DNA from: Pseudanabaena sp. Salubria-1
GTDB lineage: Bacteria > Cyanobacteriota > Cyanobacteriia > Pseudanabaenales > Pseudanabaenaceae
NCBI GenBank assembly: GCA_023336205.1
Contig: JALQCR010000024.1
Location: 1 to 64,000 of the forward strand
Direction of reading: 5' to 3'
Length of the DNA: 64,000 nucleotides
The notes under the pieces were generated by a model. It did no database searches, had not been told where the DNA came from, and saw only the letters and a program-made list of their open reading frames with translations. The position numbers and the translations under genes were made by a program. This document shows positions 24,160 to 33,218 of the stretch, in pieces. The number at the start of each line of letters is the position of its first letter. Position 1 is the stretch's first letter.

Positions 24160-26085
24160 TTATTCCAGATACTTCTCCAAAGCAGTTTCGACGATATCTT
24201 TCATCGAAGCGCCCTTTTCTTCAACAGCCTTTTTGAGCATCTCATAGGACTTAGCCGAAAGAGTGACGCGATGACGGATATCTTTCCGTTTGCCTTTAGG
24301 TTCGGTTTCGTCAAGTTCTGACACATAGGATTCTGCAAACTTTCGCAAATCTTCATTGCCTTTGCGATCGCAAAAATCACCAAACCCTTCGCCATCTGTG
24401 CGTTCATTTTTGAAATAAACAAATAGCGGCTCTAAACCTTTCTCCAGATTATTAATATGCAAGCGTTGCACATAGGGCTGGGCTAAGCGTGTTGAGTCAA
24501 AGCTACCACCTAACCAAACTTGGTATTCATCAACAGCGCTACCAACAAAAGCAAGTTCGGCCATGTATGGACGAGCACAACCATTGGGGCAACCTGTCAT
24601 GCGGGTGACAAAGGTTTCCTGATCTAAGCCCAAACGTACTAATAGCTTACGAATTCTCGCCAATACACTTGGCAACGCACGTTCTGACTCAGCGATCGCT
24701 AGTCCGCAAGTGGGGAAAGCGGGACAAGCCATGGAGTAACGCACTAGCGAATCAATTTTATCGGGAGCAAGAACGTGACAGCGATCAAGAATCTTCTGAA
24801 TTTCTTCCTTTTCATCGGCAGCGATTTCGGTAATCAGCAAATTGTGATTGGGAGTCAGCACAAAATCATGATGAAACTTTTCGCAGATCTCGCGTAGAGC
24901 CGTTTTTAGCTGCAAATCTTCGCGATCGCTAACTCGACCATTTTCAATCGAAACTCCCACAAAATATTTGCCATCACCCTGTTCATGCCAGCCCAGATAA
25001 TCCTGATATTTAAAATCTGGTAAGGCTCGCGCAGGTGCTAATTCCGTGGGGTAATATTCTCGCAAAACATGCTTGAATTTTTCCACGCCCCACTCATGCA
25101 AAATATGCTTGAAGCGAGAATGACGACGATTGTGGCGATCGCCATAGTCCCGTTGTAAAGAAACGATCGCCTTAATCACATCATAAATCTTGGCGACAGG
25201 GACAAAGCCAATGCTGTCAGCCATTCTAACAATGGTTGCATCGTTATTGTGGGCGCGTCCTAAACCACCACCAACATAGACATTAAAGCCTTCTAGCTCT
25301 TTTTGATCATTAGTAATCACCACTAATGCCAAATCGTTTGTATAGAGATCAACCGAGTTATCACCAGCAACAGCGATCGCAATCTTGAACTTGCGAGGTA
25401 AATACTGAGTGCCATAGATCGGCTCGACATCACTGATATTGGTTTTAGCAGTCCCCGTGCCCTGACGATTTCTCGCTTCGGTTACTTCTGGAGATTCGGA
25501 AGAAGTAACCGCTACTTCACCATCAAGCCAAATATCGTAATAGGCTCCAGCTTGTGGAGCAAGTAAATCCGCAATTTTAAAAGCGTATTCGCGAGCATAG
25601 GCATACTCAGGCTTATTTTTAAAGGGAGCCGATGGAGCCATCACGTTACGATTTATATCGCCACACGCGCCTACCGTTGATCCCATATTTCTGGTGATAT
25701 CAGCAATCACCGTCTTCAGATTCTCTTTGAGAATCCCATGAATCTGAAAACCTTGCCTCGTTGTAGCTCTCAAAGTATGGTTGCCATACTTATCACATAG
25801 TTTATCCAGAGCTGAATACAACTGCCAAGGAATTATCCCTCCTGGGCTGCGGGTACGCAACATCATGCTGTATTGCGCTTCTTCGCCTTTAATCTTGTTC
25901 TTTTCAAAATCGCGTTCTTTTTGTTGATAGGAACCATGAAACTTCAGGATTTGAATACCATCCTGACTGAAAAAAGGATTGCCATCAGTTAGCTCAGTGT
26001 TGATAGGACCTCGCAAAAAGTTACTTTTTTGCTTAAGGACTTCTACCTTTGATACTTTTACAGGGTTTGTCAAAGTGTTTGTCAT
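24160..26085 (-). CDS. sir: Ferredoxin-sulfite reductase with C-terminal RHH-like tail
   Basis: 641 residues. It reduces sulfite to sulfide with electrons from ferredoxin, using siroheme coupled to a 4Fe-4S cluster. The cluster cysteines are in SMACPAFPTCG and MTGCPNGCARP. The siroheme-phosphate region includes RTRSPGGIIPWQL and TTRQGFQIHG, and a typical C-terminal VWLGGSFDSTRLAQ. After the catalytic domain (to about 560) comes a charged linker (DETEPKGKRKDIRHR) and a final 40 residues (RVTLSAKSYEMLKKAVEEKG...IVETALEKYL). These look like a ribbon-helix-helix DNA-binding fold. It is probably a single-gene unit, separated from amt by repeats. Confidence 0.92.
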   Translation of the reverse strand: MTNTLTNPVKVSKVEVLKQKSNFLRGPINTELTDGNPFFSQDGIQILKFHGSYQQKERDFEKNKIKGEEAQYSMMLRTRSPGGIIPWQLYSALDKLCDKYGNHTLRATTRQGFQIHGILKENLKTVIADITRNMGSTVGACGDINRNVMAPSAPFKNKPEYAYAREYAFKIADLLAPQAGAYYDIWLDGEVAVTSSESPEVTEARNRQGTGTAKTNISDVEPIYGTQYLPRKFKIAIAVAGDNSVDLYTNDLALVVITNDQKELEGFNVYVGGGLGRAHNNDATIVRMADSIGFVPVAKIYDVIKAIVSLQRDYGDRHNRRHSRFKHILHEWGVEKFKHVLREYYPTELAPARALPDFKYQDYLGWHEQGDGKYFVGVSIENGRVSDREDLQLKTALREICEKFHHDFVLTPNHNLLITEIAADEKEEIQKILDRCHVLAPDKIDSLVRYSMACPAFPTCGLAIAESERALPSVLARIRKLLVRLGLDQETFVTRMTGCPNGCARPYMAELAFVGSAVDEYQVWLGGSFDSTRLAQPYVQRLHINNLEKGLEPLFVYFKNERTDGEGFGDFCDRKGNEDLRKFAESYVSELDETEPKGKRKDIRHRVTLSAKSYEMLKKAVEEKGASMKDIVETALEKYLE

Positions 26086-26175
26086 GGTTCAACTATCGAA
26101 ACTTCGTATATTTTTAGTTTTTGTGCCCCACCATTATACCCCGATAACCCCATCGGAATTAGGATGAACTTTACA

Positions 26176-26213
26176 AAAAGAAAAGGCGGCACAATGTGCC
26201 GCCTTTTCTTTTG
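26176..26213. terminator. Hairpin upstream of sir
   Basis: aaaagaaaaggcggcac pairs with gtgccgccttttctttt, loop aat. It can terminate transcripts from the upstream amt gene. Confidence 0.55.
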
Positions 26214-26570
26214 GGTTCGGAATTAAGATGAGCTTTACCTAAAAAAGCAAAAGGCTAGAAAATAATATGCCGCCTTTTCTTTTGGGTTCGGAATTAAGAT
26301 GAGCTTTACCTAAAAAAGCAAAAGACTAGAAAATAATATGGGCTCATCTGGGTTTGAGGGGTAAATGGTACAGTATCGATACAATTATTGGCGACATGGT
26401 AGGGCTGTAACTGTTGCTCCGAGAGGATTCTGATTACTATTAGCTGTGCTTATCCCCATGAACCCAGAAGAGCCATAATATGCTGCCTTTTCTTTTGAGT
26501 TTGGAATTAAGATGAGCTTTACCTAAAGCAAAAGGCTAGAAAATAATATGCTGCCTTTTCTTTGAGATTT
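26199..26570. repeat. 71-bp tandem repeat interrupted by a MITE
   Basis: The unit starts gccgccttttcttttgggtt and contains ggaattaagatgagctttac. Starts are seen near 26199, 26270, 26483 and 26551, the last one partial. The MITE at 26341-26474 splits the third unit. The unit begins with one arm of the hairpin at 26176-26213, so the array may have grown from that palindrome. Confidence 0.75.
26341..26474 (+). mobile_element. 134-bp MITE, copy 2
   Basis: Complete, with target duplication ataatatg (26333-26340, 26475-26482). It is inserted in the 71-bp tandem repeat, the only copy outside a coding sequence. Confidence 0.93.
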
Positions 26571-26578
26571 AGCAAAGC

Positions 26579-28108
26579 TTATTCGCTTTCTTTACTAAAG
26601 CCAGAATATGCTTCCATACCATGCTCAGAGATATCGAGACCCTTGAATTCTTCTTCAGCATCGACGCGAATACCACCAGTAATTAGGGAAATTGCGTACC
26701 AAGCGATGAAGCTAAATGCAACAGTAAAACCACCAACAGAAGCAATACCAATCAATTGATAAAGCAGTTGATCAAAGCCACCGCCGAAGAATAGACCAGC
26801 TTTGGGTCCAGCACCAGCTTGTAAAATGTAACCACCGCCAATATCAGTTTTTTGTCCAACGGCAAATAGACCAACAGCCAGAGTGCCCCAAATACCACAA
26901 CATAGGTGAACTGAAGTAGCACCTACTGGATCGTCAATTTTTAGACCATCAAAGAATCCAACTGCGAATACAACAATTACGCCACCGATCGCACCAATGA
27001 TAATTGAGCTAGGTAGGGTGATCCAAGCACAAGAAGCAGTTACAGAGACTAATCCAGCCAAGATACCGTTAACAATCATCGATAGGTCAGGCTTACCAAG
27101 ATACAGCCAAGCCACAATAGTTGCAGCAATGCCACCAGCGGAAGCACCCATGTTAGTCGTCAAGGCAATGTGAGAAATCAAACGACCGTCAGCTGCCATG
27201 GTAGAACCTGGGTTGAATCCGAACCAGCCTAACCATAGAATCAAACAACCCAAAGTTGCAAGCCCCATATTATGTCCAGGGATGGCTCGATTTTGACCAT
27301 TTTCACCGTATCGCCCAATGCGTGGACCAAGGACGGCTGCGCCAATAAGCGCTGCCCAGCCACCTACAGAGTGAACGACTGTAGAACCAGCAAAATCAAA
27401 GAAACTACCCGTAGTTGCACCTGAAGCATCCTTGGCTATGTTGGCTAACCATCCACCACCCGAGATCCAATGTCCAGTAATCGGATAGGCAATACCCACT
27501 AGTACAAAGCTAAACAGCAAAAATGAAAGAAACTTAATTCGCTCAGCTACTGCACCTGAAACAATCGTTGCAGCAGTTCCTGCAAAAACTAGCTGGAACA
27601 AGAACTTAGCTTCTAGAGGTACACCTGTCCAACTAAGACCGGGAAAGTCGCCCTTATAATCGGCAAGCGTAGCAGGACTGTTGTCTGCACCACTGAGGAA
27701 AAATCCTTTCAAGCCAATGAACTGATTTCCGTCACTACTACCGTACATAAATCCAAAGCCGATCGCCCAGTAAGCAATGGTAGCGATCGCAAATACGATT
27801 AAGTTTTTGGTGAGAATGTTAACCGCATTTTTGCGGCGGCAAAATCCAGACTCCACTAATGCGAAGCCTGCATTCATAAAAAATACTAGAAATGCAGCTA
27901 CTACTACCCAAAGAGTATCTAAGCCAACTTTGAGAGCAGCAACGTTTGCCTGAACCTTATCAGCAGTTAGGGGCTCAGGAGTAGGAGCAGCAGTTTGAGC
28001 AGTGGCTGCATACACCCAGAAAACACCGATTATTGCGGCGAGGGGAATACAAGCAGTCCAGTTTACTGAACTCTTGAGTTTCCTCTTTTGATTTGACTTA
28101 TAAACCAA
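26579..28108 (-). CDS. amt: Ammonium transporter
   Basis: 509 residues, an Amt/Mep/Rh channel moving ammonium across the plasma membrane. A cleavable signal-like segment ends near AATAQ. It is followed by about 11 membrane helices with family signatures: FMNAGFALVESGFCRRKN, DFAGSTVVHSVGGWAALIGA, LGWFGFNPGS and DDPVGATSVHLCCGIWG, which contain the twin pore histidines. The last ~25 residues form the cytoplasmic tail (ISEHGMEAYSGF) where PII proteins act in homologues. It is tandem with a second amt gene upstream (320 bp gap). No glnB/glnK is adjacent. Confidence 0.95.
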   Translation of the reverse strand: MVYKSNQKRKLKSSVNWTACIPLAAIIGVFWVYAATAQTAAPTPEPLTADKVQANVAALKVGLDTLWVVVAAFLVFFMNAGFALVESGFCRRKNAVNILTKNLIVFAIATIAYWAIGFGFMYGSSDGNQFIGLKGFFLSGADNSPATLADYKGDFPGLSWTGVPLEAKFLFQLVFAGTAATIVSGAVAERIKFLSFLLFSFVLVGIAYPITGHWISGGGWLANIAKDASGATTGSFFDFAGSTVVHSVGGWAALIGAAVLGPRIGRYGENGQNRAIPGHNMGLATLGCLILWLGWFGFNPGSTMAADGRLISHIALTTNMGASAGGIAATIVAWLYLGKPDLSMIVNGILAGLVSVTASCAWITLPSSIIIGAIGGVIVVFAVGFFDGLKIDDPVGATSVHLCCGIWGTLAVGLFAVGQKTDIGGGYILQAGAGPKAGLFFGGGFDQLLYQLIGIASVGGFTVAFSFIAWYAISLITGGIRVDAEEEFKGLDISEHGMEAYSGFSKESE

Positions 28109-28427
28109 TACCTTAAAATTCTCCTCAGCTAAGTAACATAACCATGCAAGTACAAATGTTGCAAAGATTAATTACACTCATAACAACAGATTCAAGTACT
28201 TAGGTTTTGTGTAATGCTATACAGTTTTTATAAGCCGCTCTTATTTTTTATAATGAATATCAATTAAAAATTTTGAAGGGATAGGCGAACGATAATCTAT
28301 CTATCAGTCTGTTCAGGATTTTTACAGGTTCCATACTCATGTGAAAACCTTGATATAAAATAGGCGGCGCATTGCTGCGCCGCCATCAATAATTCTGGTC
28401 TAAGATTTTTTTGAGGGAGTATTTTAT
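28109..28427. other. Spacer between two amt genes
   Basis: It holds the promoter region of the downstream amt gene and a hairpin at 28359-28384 (ggcggcgcattgctgcgccgcc). I looked for a GTA-N8-TAC NtcA box and found none; GTA-N6-TAC occurs near 28212. Confidence 0.5.
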
Positions 28428-30026
28428 CTATTTTTCGACCGCATTTTGATTGACGAATACACCTGAACCAAACTCACTACCATAACCCTCTTCACCATGA
28501 ACGGTTAAATCAATACCTTGCTCTTCGATGGAAGAGGCAACTCTAAGATCCATAAATAGTTTTAAGACTTGCAAAATAATAAATGTAGCTATGCCTGCAA
28601 ACACATAGGTAAAGGCAACACCTTCAAATTGCTTCCAAATTAATAAAGGGTTACCATCCAAAAGCCCAAGGTTAGCTTCTCCTCCAAAAGCAGCTTTGGT
28701 AGCAAATACACCTGTTAACATTGCACCAATAGTTCCGCCAACACCATGAACAGAGAAAGTATCGAGAGAATCATCAAACTTGAATTTAGCCCGTAAACTC
28801 ACAGCAACAAAACAGCATACCGCCGTAATTGAGCCAATCAAAATCGCGCCAATTGGCGTAACAAATCCTGCTGCTGGAGTAATACCTACTAGACCAGCTA
28901 AAAATCCACTAGCAATACCAACTGCAGTTGGCTTACCACGGAGTACCCACTCAAACAATAGCCAAGTCAAACCACCAGAAGAGGTTGACACAGTAGTTGA
29001 TACAAATGCAACAGCCGCAAGCGGACCAGCAGCTAGAGCACTTCCAGCATTAAACCCAAACCAGCCAAACCACAGAAGACCAATTCCTAAAAGCACGTAT
29101 GGCACATTGTGGGGCGTATGTGGTCTAGTCGCAAAATCTTTACGAGATCCAACTACTAAAACAGCTACAACTGCGGCAACTCCAGAACTGATGTGAACGA
29201 CAGTCCCGCCAGCAAAGTCTAAAGCGCCAAGCTCCTGCAAAAAGCCCCGTCCCCATACCATGTGCGCGAGGGGCGAATAAACGAAGGTTGACCAAAGAAG
29301 AATGAACCAAAAATATGCCTTAAAGCTCATCCGTTCGACGATCGCACCAGAAATCAGCGCAGGTGTAATAATCGCAAACATCATCTGGTAAACCATGAAC
29401 ACGGCATGGGGAATAGTACCTGCGTAGCCAACAGGATCGGGCGCATCAAATTTGACCCCATTGAGAAATACCCAATCAATCCCGCCAATAAATTTTTCAA
29501 TCCCTTGACCAAACTCAGGAGCCTTGATTGCCACATCAAAAGCTAGGCTATAGCCCCACAAAACCCAAGTAACACCAACAACAGCCATGAGCAATAAGCT
29601 CATCATCATTGTGTTCAGCACATTGCGGGTTCTGACTAAACCGCCGTAGAAAAAGGCAATTCCAGGAGTCATCAGCAATACAAGAGCCGCTGCTACCAAC
29701 ATAAATGCAGTATCACCTGAGTTAATTGGCGAAGCAGCTGGAGCTGGTGCGAGAAGCTTGTCGAGTGCTTCCTTTTGCTCTTTGGTTAGAGTTACAACGT
29801 CACCACTTGCTGGAGAGGATGTCGGAGACGGAACAACTGTGGGAGAAGGACTCGCTGTAGCCTCAGGGGAGGTTGTTGTTGGGCTAGCTGTTGGAGAAGG
29901 AGAAGTAGTTGCTTGCGCCCAAGTCTGACCTGTAAAAGGAAAACTCACCAACCACAGGACTAGCAACGAACTCAGTAGAAATTTTTTGATCACAGACTCT
30001 ATCCTTTCGCAAAATTTTCTTGTCAT
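28428..30026 (-). CDS. amt: Ammonium transporter with long Ser/Pro/Thr-rich N-terminus
   Basis: 532 residues. A Sec signal peptide (SSLLVLWLVSFPFTG) is followed by about 35 residues of Pro/Ser/Thr repeats (SPTASPTTTSPEATASPSPT), unusual for Amt and exposed outside the membrane. The usual 11-helix core follows: TPGIAFFYGGLVRTRNVLN, DFAGGTVVHISSGVAAVV, LWFGWFGFNAGSALAAG and DTFSVHGVGGTIGAMLTG with pore histidines. The C-terminal tail ends in GIDLTVHGEEGYGSEFG, the PII-responsive region in relatives. It is a paralogue of the gene at 26579-28108. Confidence 0.95.
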   Translation of the reverse strand: MTRKFCERIESVIKKFLLSSLLVLWLVSFPFTGQTWAQATTSPSPTASPTTTSPEATASPSPTVVPSPTSSPASGDVVTLTKEQKEALDKLLAPAPAASPINSGDTAFMLVAAALVLLMTPGIAFFYGGLVRTRNVLNTMMMSLLLMAVVGVTWVLWGYSLAFDVAIKAPEFGQGIEKFIGGIDWVFLNGVKFDAPDPVGYAGTIPHAVFMVYQMMFAIITPALISGAIVERMSFKAYFWFILLWSTFVYSPLAHMVWGRGFLQELGALDFAGGTVVHISSGVAAVVAVLVVGSRKDFATRPHTPHNVPYVLLGIGLLWFGWFGFNAGSALAAGPLAAVAFVSTTVSTSSGGLTWLLFEWVLRGKPTAVGIASGFLAGLVGITPAAGFVTPIGAILIGSITAVCCFVAVSLRAKFKFDDSLDTFSVHGVGGTIGAMLTGVFATKAAFGGEANLGLLDGNPLLIWKQFEGVAFTYVFAGIATFIILQVLKLFMDLRVASSIEEQGIDLTVHGEEGYGSEFGSGVFVNQNAVEK

Positions 30027-30458
30027 CTAAAATAAGGCGGCATGTGTTTAGATCAGCGCCGATTTAAATAGCACCTCAACGACTGAAAGGCTAAAAAATC
30101 ACAGAACTCATAGCCTTATGCTGATGGTTACCATAGAGTAATTATTTAAAGATGATTTCATCAATTTATAAGACATCAATTTGTATTAGAAATCACATTT
30201 GTGACTGTTGAGGCTTTAATGTCAAATGATTTCCCATAAAAATCATCAATACAAAAGTGAAACACGAAATTTAATGGCAGTTTAATGGCGGTAATTTAGA
30301 GTTAGAACAGGATTTAGATTTAAGTATTAATGCTGAACCCGAAAGGATGACTTCACTCCATCTTTTGCGAATTCGATCACAAGCTTAAAAGCGGCTGTGC
30401 TAGAGTTGGTGTACTTTTAGATATATTCCTCACACACCTCACTTTTCAGGAAGTTGAC
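30027..30458. other. Divergent promoter region amt / ctp
   Basis: 432 bp between divergent genes. AT-rich; no ORF, no strong hairpin and no repeat recognised. An AGGA ribosome-binding site lies just before the plus-strand protease start. Confidence 0.5.
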
Positions 30459-31724
30459 ATGGCAAAAGGCGGATTTGTACTTGGTACAACAGCAGCATTA
30501 GCTGCGGCTGTGGCAGTTGTTGGTTTTCAGCTAGCAAACCCTAGCATCGCCGCATTTCGAGATAGCCCCAAAGAAATAGTTGATGAAGCTTGGCAGCTTA
30601 TCAATCGCGAATATGTTGATGGGGCTTTCAACAAAGTTGACTGGCGGCAAGTCAGACGACAATATGTCGAAAATCGTGATTATTCTTCTAAGGCTGAAGC
30701 CTATCGCTCAGTTCGAGAAATGCTTAAACTTCTCGACGATCCATATACTCGCTTTATGGACCCTGAGCAGTTTAAGAGTATGCAAATTGATACTTCGGGA
30801 GAACTCACAGGGGTTGGGATCCAGCTTGGGATGGATGATGCAACCAAGCAACTAACGGTTGTTGCCCCAATCGAAGATTCGCCTGCATCTCGTGCGGGAG
30901 TTTTGACAAAAGACATTATTACTTCGATCGCTAATAAGTCTACTGAAGGCATGGATATCAACCAAGCCGTTGCCCTAATCCGTGGGCCAGCTGGGACAAA
31001 GGTTAAATTGGGGATCAAGCGTGGTGAGAAGCAATTTGAGATTGAGCTAGAACGCGCCAAGATTGAGATCCATCCAGTCAAAGCCGAGCTTCGTGATACC
31101 AATATAGGTAAGGTTGGCTACATCAGCTTGCGTCAGTTCAATGCCAATGCAGCAAGTGACATGCGTAAAGCAATCCAAGACCATGTAAGTAAGGGTGCAG
31201 TTGGATTTATATTAGATTTGCGCTCAAACCCTGGTGGATTACTTTATTCCAGTGCCGAAATTGCACGGATGTGGCTCGATAATGCCACCATTGTTTCCAC
31301 AATTGACCGCAAAGGTGAAAGCGAACGCCTAATGGCTAACCGTAAAGCTATTACCAATAAGCCACTTGTGGTTTTAGTTGATGGTGGATCGGCTAGTGCT
31401 AGTGAAATCCTATCTGGTGCTTTGCAAGATAATAAACGTGCTGTGATTGTTGGTACTAAAACCTTTGGCAAGGGACTAGTCCAGTCAGTGCATTCCCTAA
31501 GTGATGGTTCTGGTATGGCGGTGACGATCGCTAAATACTACACCCCCAGCGGACGTGATATCAATCACTTGGGCATTATTCCTGACCGTATAGTCGAACT
31601 AACCAAAGAAGATCTCGAAAAGCTGAATAAAAACCGTGATCTTGTCGGCACAAGCTCTGATCCACAGTTTGCCAAAGCGATCGATATTTTATCGGCCGAG
31701 CTTAAAAGTGTAAGCTCTCGCTAA
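30459..31724 (+). CDS. Carboxyl-terminal processing protease (S41)
   Basis: 421 residues. An N-terminal hydrophobic segment (LGTTAALAAAVAVVGFQLA) exports or anchors the protein. It is followed by a helical domain, a PDZ domain (about 105-190; GVGIQLGMDD, SPASRAGVLTKDIITSI) and the S41 catalytic domain. Catalytic Ser is in LVDGGSASASEIL and Lys in VGTKTFGKGLVQ. Cyanobacterial paralogues CtpA/B/C differ in substrate; CtpA matures D1 of photosystem II. Which paralogue this is cannot be fixed from sequence alone. An AGGA element lies 8 bp before ATG. Confidence 0.92.
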   Translation: MAKGGFVLGTTAALAAAVAVVGFQLANPSIAAFRDSPKEIVDEAWQLINREYVDGAFNKVDWRQVRRQYVENRDYSSKAEAYRSVREMLKLLDDPYTRFMDPEQFKSMQIDTSGELTGVGIQLGMDDATKQLTVVAPIEDSPASRAGVLTKDIITSIANKSTEGMDINQAVALIRGPAGTKVKLGIKRGEKQFEIELERAKIEIHPVKAELRDTNIGKVGYISLRQFNANAASDMRKAIQDHVSKGAVGFILDLRSNPGGLLYSSAEIARMWLDNATIVSTIDRKGESERLMANRKAITNKPLVVLVDGGSASASEILSGALQDNKRAVIVGTKTFGKGLVQSVHSLSDGSGMAVTIAKYYTPSGRDINHLGIIPDRIVELTKEDLEKLNKNRDLVGTSSDPQFAKAIDILSAELKSVSSR

Positions 31725-31728
31725 ATTC

Positions 31729-31864
31729 AAAACAAAAATGAAAAGGGATGTGTCGCAAAGCGCCGCATCCCTTTTCGTTTTGTTGCGGCTCGAAGCGCCG
31801 CAACTCCCTTTTGGTTTTTAAGATATAAATCAAAAAGGCGAACTTTGTCCGCATTTTTGATTTT
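31729..31864. terminator. Three consecutive hairpins between convergent genes
   Basis: 31729-31782 (caaaacaaaaatgaaaaggg..., core tcgcaaagcg), 31782-31804 (gttgcggctcgaagcgccgcaac) and 31828-31864 (aaatcaaaaaggcg...cgcatttttgattt). They separate the plus-strand protease from a convergent minus-strand gene, so bidirectional termination is likely. Confidence 0.65.
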
Positions 31865-31870
31865 TTTTGA

Positions 31871-32323
31871 TTAGGAATCCATATGACGTGTTAGTACTGC
31901 TTCCATAGTGCTTTCAAGATTTTGACCCGCAATAATGCCACTAGTTAGAGAGTAAATATTATTGTCTCGACGGTAAAGCGTTTGAAAACCTGTTCGCATT
32001 TTTTTGTCACCCATTACCCAGTAACGTTGAATAATGGAATCTGGTCCAATTATGCCCTCCCCTTCAACTTTACCCAGAGAGCTATCATCAACAACAAACG
32101 TAAAACGTCGCTCATCTGAATCAATCCTGCCTTTGTAAGCCATGGTTAGTTCTTCGCGATCTGAGTTGGGGAAAGTCAGCTTTGTAACCATTGTGAACCA
32201 AAAGTTATCCCTTGACCAACCTACCAAAGTTCTACCCTTGACTTGAATTGGCATCGAATCTCTATCTACCCAATTGCCTTCGATAGTCCATTTACCAGGT
32301 TGCACTAAAAAGGTATGCGCCAC
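31871..32323 (-). CDS. Conserved hypothetical protein, probable beta-barrel
   Basis: 150 residues beginning AHTFLVQPGKWTIEGNWVDR. It has an alternating pattern of short strands (RTLVGWSRDNFWFTMVTKL, FTFVVDDSSLGKVEGEGII, SIIQRYWVMGDKKMRTGFQTL) that suggests a small lipocalin- or FABP-like beta-barrel. There is no signal peptide. I do not recognise a named family. It is a solitary minus-strand gene. Confidence 0.65.
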   Translation of the reverse strand: MAHTFLVQPGKWTIEGNWVDRDSMPIQVKGRTLVGWSRDNFWFTMVTKLTFPNSDREELTMAYKGRIDSDERRFTFVVDDSSLGKVEGEGIIGPDSIIQRYWVMGDKKMRTGFQTLYRRDNNIYSLTSGIIAGQNLESTMEAVLTRHMDS

Positions 32324-32436
32324 AATTTTTGTTGCTCTGTTTTGTTGCTCGGCATGTTTAATCTTAATTATATAGCGTTATTACCAATCGCCATATGATC
32401 CCAAAACTAAGGTCATCACTTCGCAACTGACTTTGC

Positions 32437-33093
32437 TCAATTTACTAAACCCGATCGCAGAGCTACAACTGCTGCTTGTACGCGATCGTCAACAGATAAT
32501 TTGTTCATGATGCCCCGCACATGAGTTTTAATCGTATTGGGGCTGAGGTACAGTACTTTTGCAATTTCGGGATTGCTCTTGCCTTCAACAATTAATTTCA
32601 GCACCTCTAATTCTCGTTGTGATAGATGTGAATTATTTTCAGGTTGCGTTGGAGGCTTGAGATGATCCATTACTTTGCGAGCAACTTGAGGATCGAGATA
32701 AGTAGCGCCATCCATAGCGGCGACAAAAGCTGCTAAAAGACTTTCGGTAGAAGTACCTTTAACACAGTAGGCATCGGCTCCACTCGATAGAGCCGCAATA
32801 ATTTCTGTATCATCTGTATGAGAGCTAAGCATCACAATATGAACATTAGGTGATGCTGCCTTAATTTTTTGGGTTGCCGAAATTCCATCAAGTCTTGGCA
32901 TCCCAATGTCCATCACGATAATATCAGGGCGTAATTCCTGAGCCATTTTTACGCCGATATAGCCATCTTCTGCGATGCCTATTACAGTGATGTTTGGCTG
33001 TTGAGAAAGGGATTGCTCTAGTCCGAGTTGGATAAGTGGATCGTCTTCTACAATTAGGACTTTTATAGGTTTCGATGTTGTGGCAACAGTCAT
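32437..33093 (-). CDS. NarL/FixJ-family response regulator
   Basis: 218 residues. The receiver domain (about 8-125) has the acidic pair VEDD, the phosphoacceptor Asp in DIIVMDIGMPRLDG and Lys in YCVKGTSTE. The C-terminal LuxR-type helix-turn-helix (SQRELEVLKLIVEGKSNPEI... TIKTHVRGIMNKLSV) binds DNA. No histidine kinase gene is adjacent, so it is an orphan here. It is the only intact two-component regulator in the window. Confidence 0.93.
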   Translation of the reverse strand: MTVATTSKPIKVLIVEDDPLIQLGLEQSLSQQPNITVIGIAEDGYIGVKMAQELRPDIIVMDIGMPRLDGISATQKIKAASPNVHIVMLSSHTDDTEIIAALSSGADAYCVKGTSTESLLAAFVAAMDGATYLDPQVARKVMDHLKPPTQPENNSHLSQRELEVLKLIVEGKSNPEIAKVLYLSPNTIKTHVRGIMNKLSVDDRVQAAVVALRSGLVN

Positions 33094-33144
33094 AAGTCTA
33101 AATTTCTCTAAATTTAGTTTGATTGACTTGATTATATAGTAAAA

Positions 33145-33178
33145 AGAGAAGTGAGAGCGCGAAGCGCTTACTTCTCTT
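33145..33178. repeat. Variable-arm hairpin
   Basis: agagaagtgagagcgc pairs with gcgcttacttctct around gaa. It lies between the divergently transcribed response regulator and RNA ligase. Confidence 0.65.
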
Positions 33179-33218
33179 CATCGAATTGCGATAATTTAAA
33201 ATTGCCAAGGTATATAGA

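Larger units (their letters stand above)
26086..26578. other. Repeat-filled intergenic region between amt and sir
   Basis: No gene is seen. It holds a hairpin at 26176-26213 (aaaagaaaaggcggcacaat / gtgccgccttttcttttg), about four units of a 71-bp tandem repeat, and one MITE. The sir promoter must lie within the left 100 bp. Confidence 0.7.

Noticed and set aside
28109..30458. NtcA box (GTA-N8-TAC) in front of the amt genes
   Set aside because: I scanned both promoter regions by eye and found only a GTA-N6-TAC near 28212; spacing is wrong, so no site is claimed.
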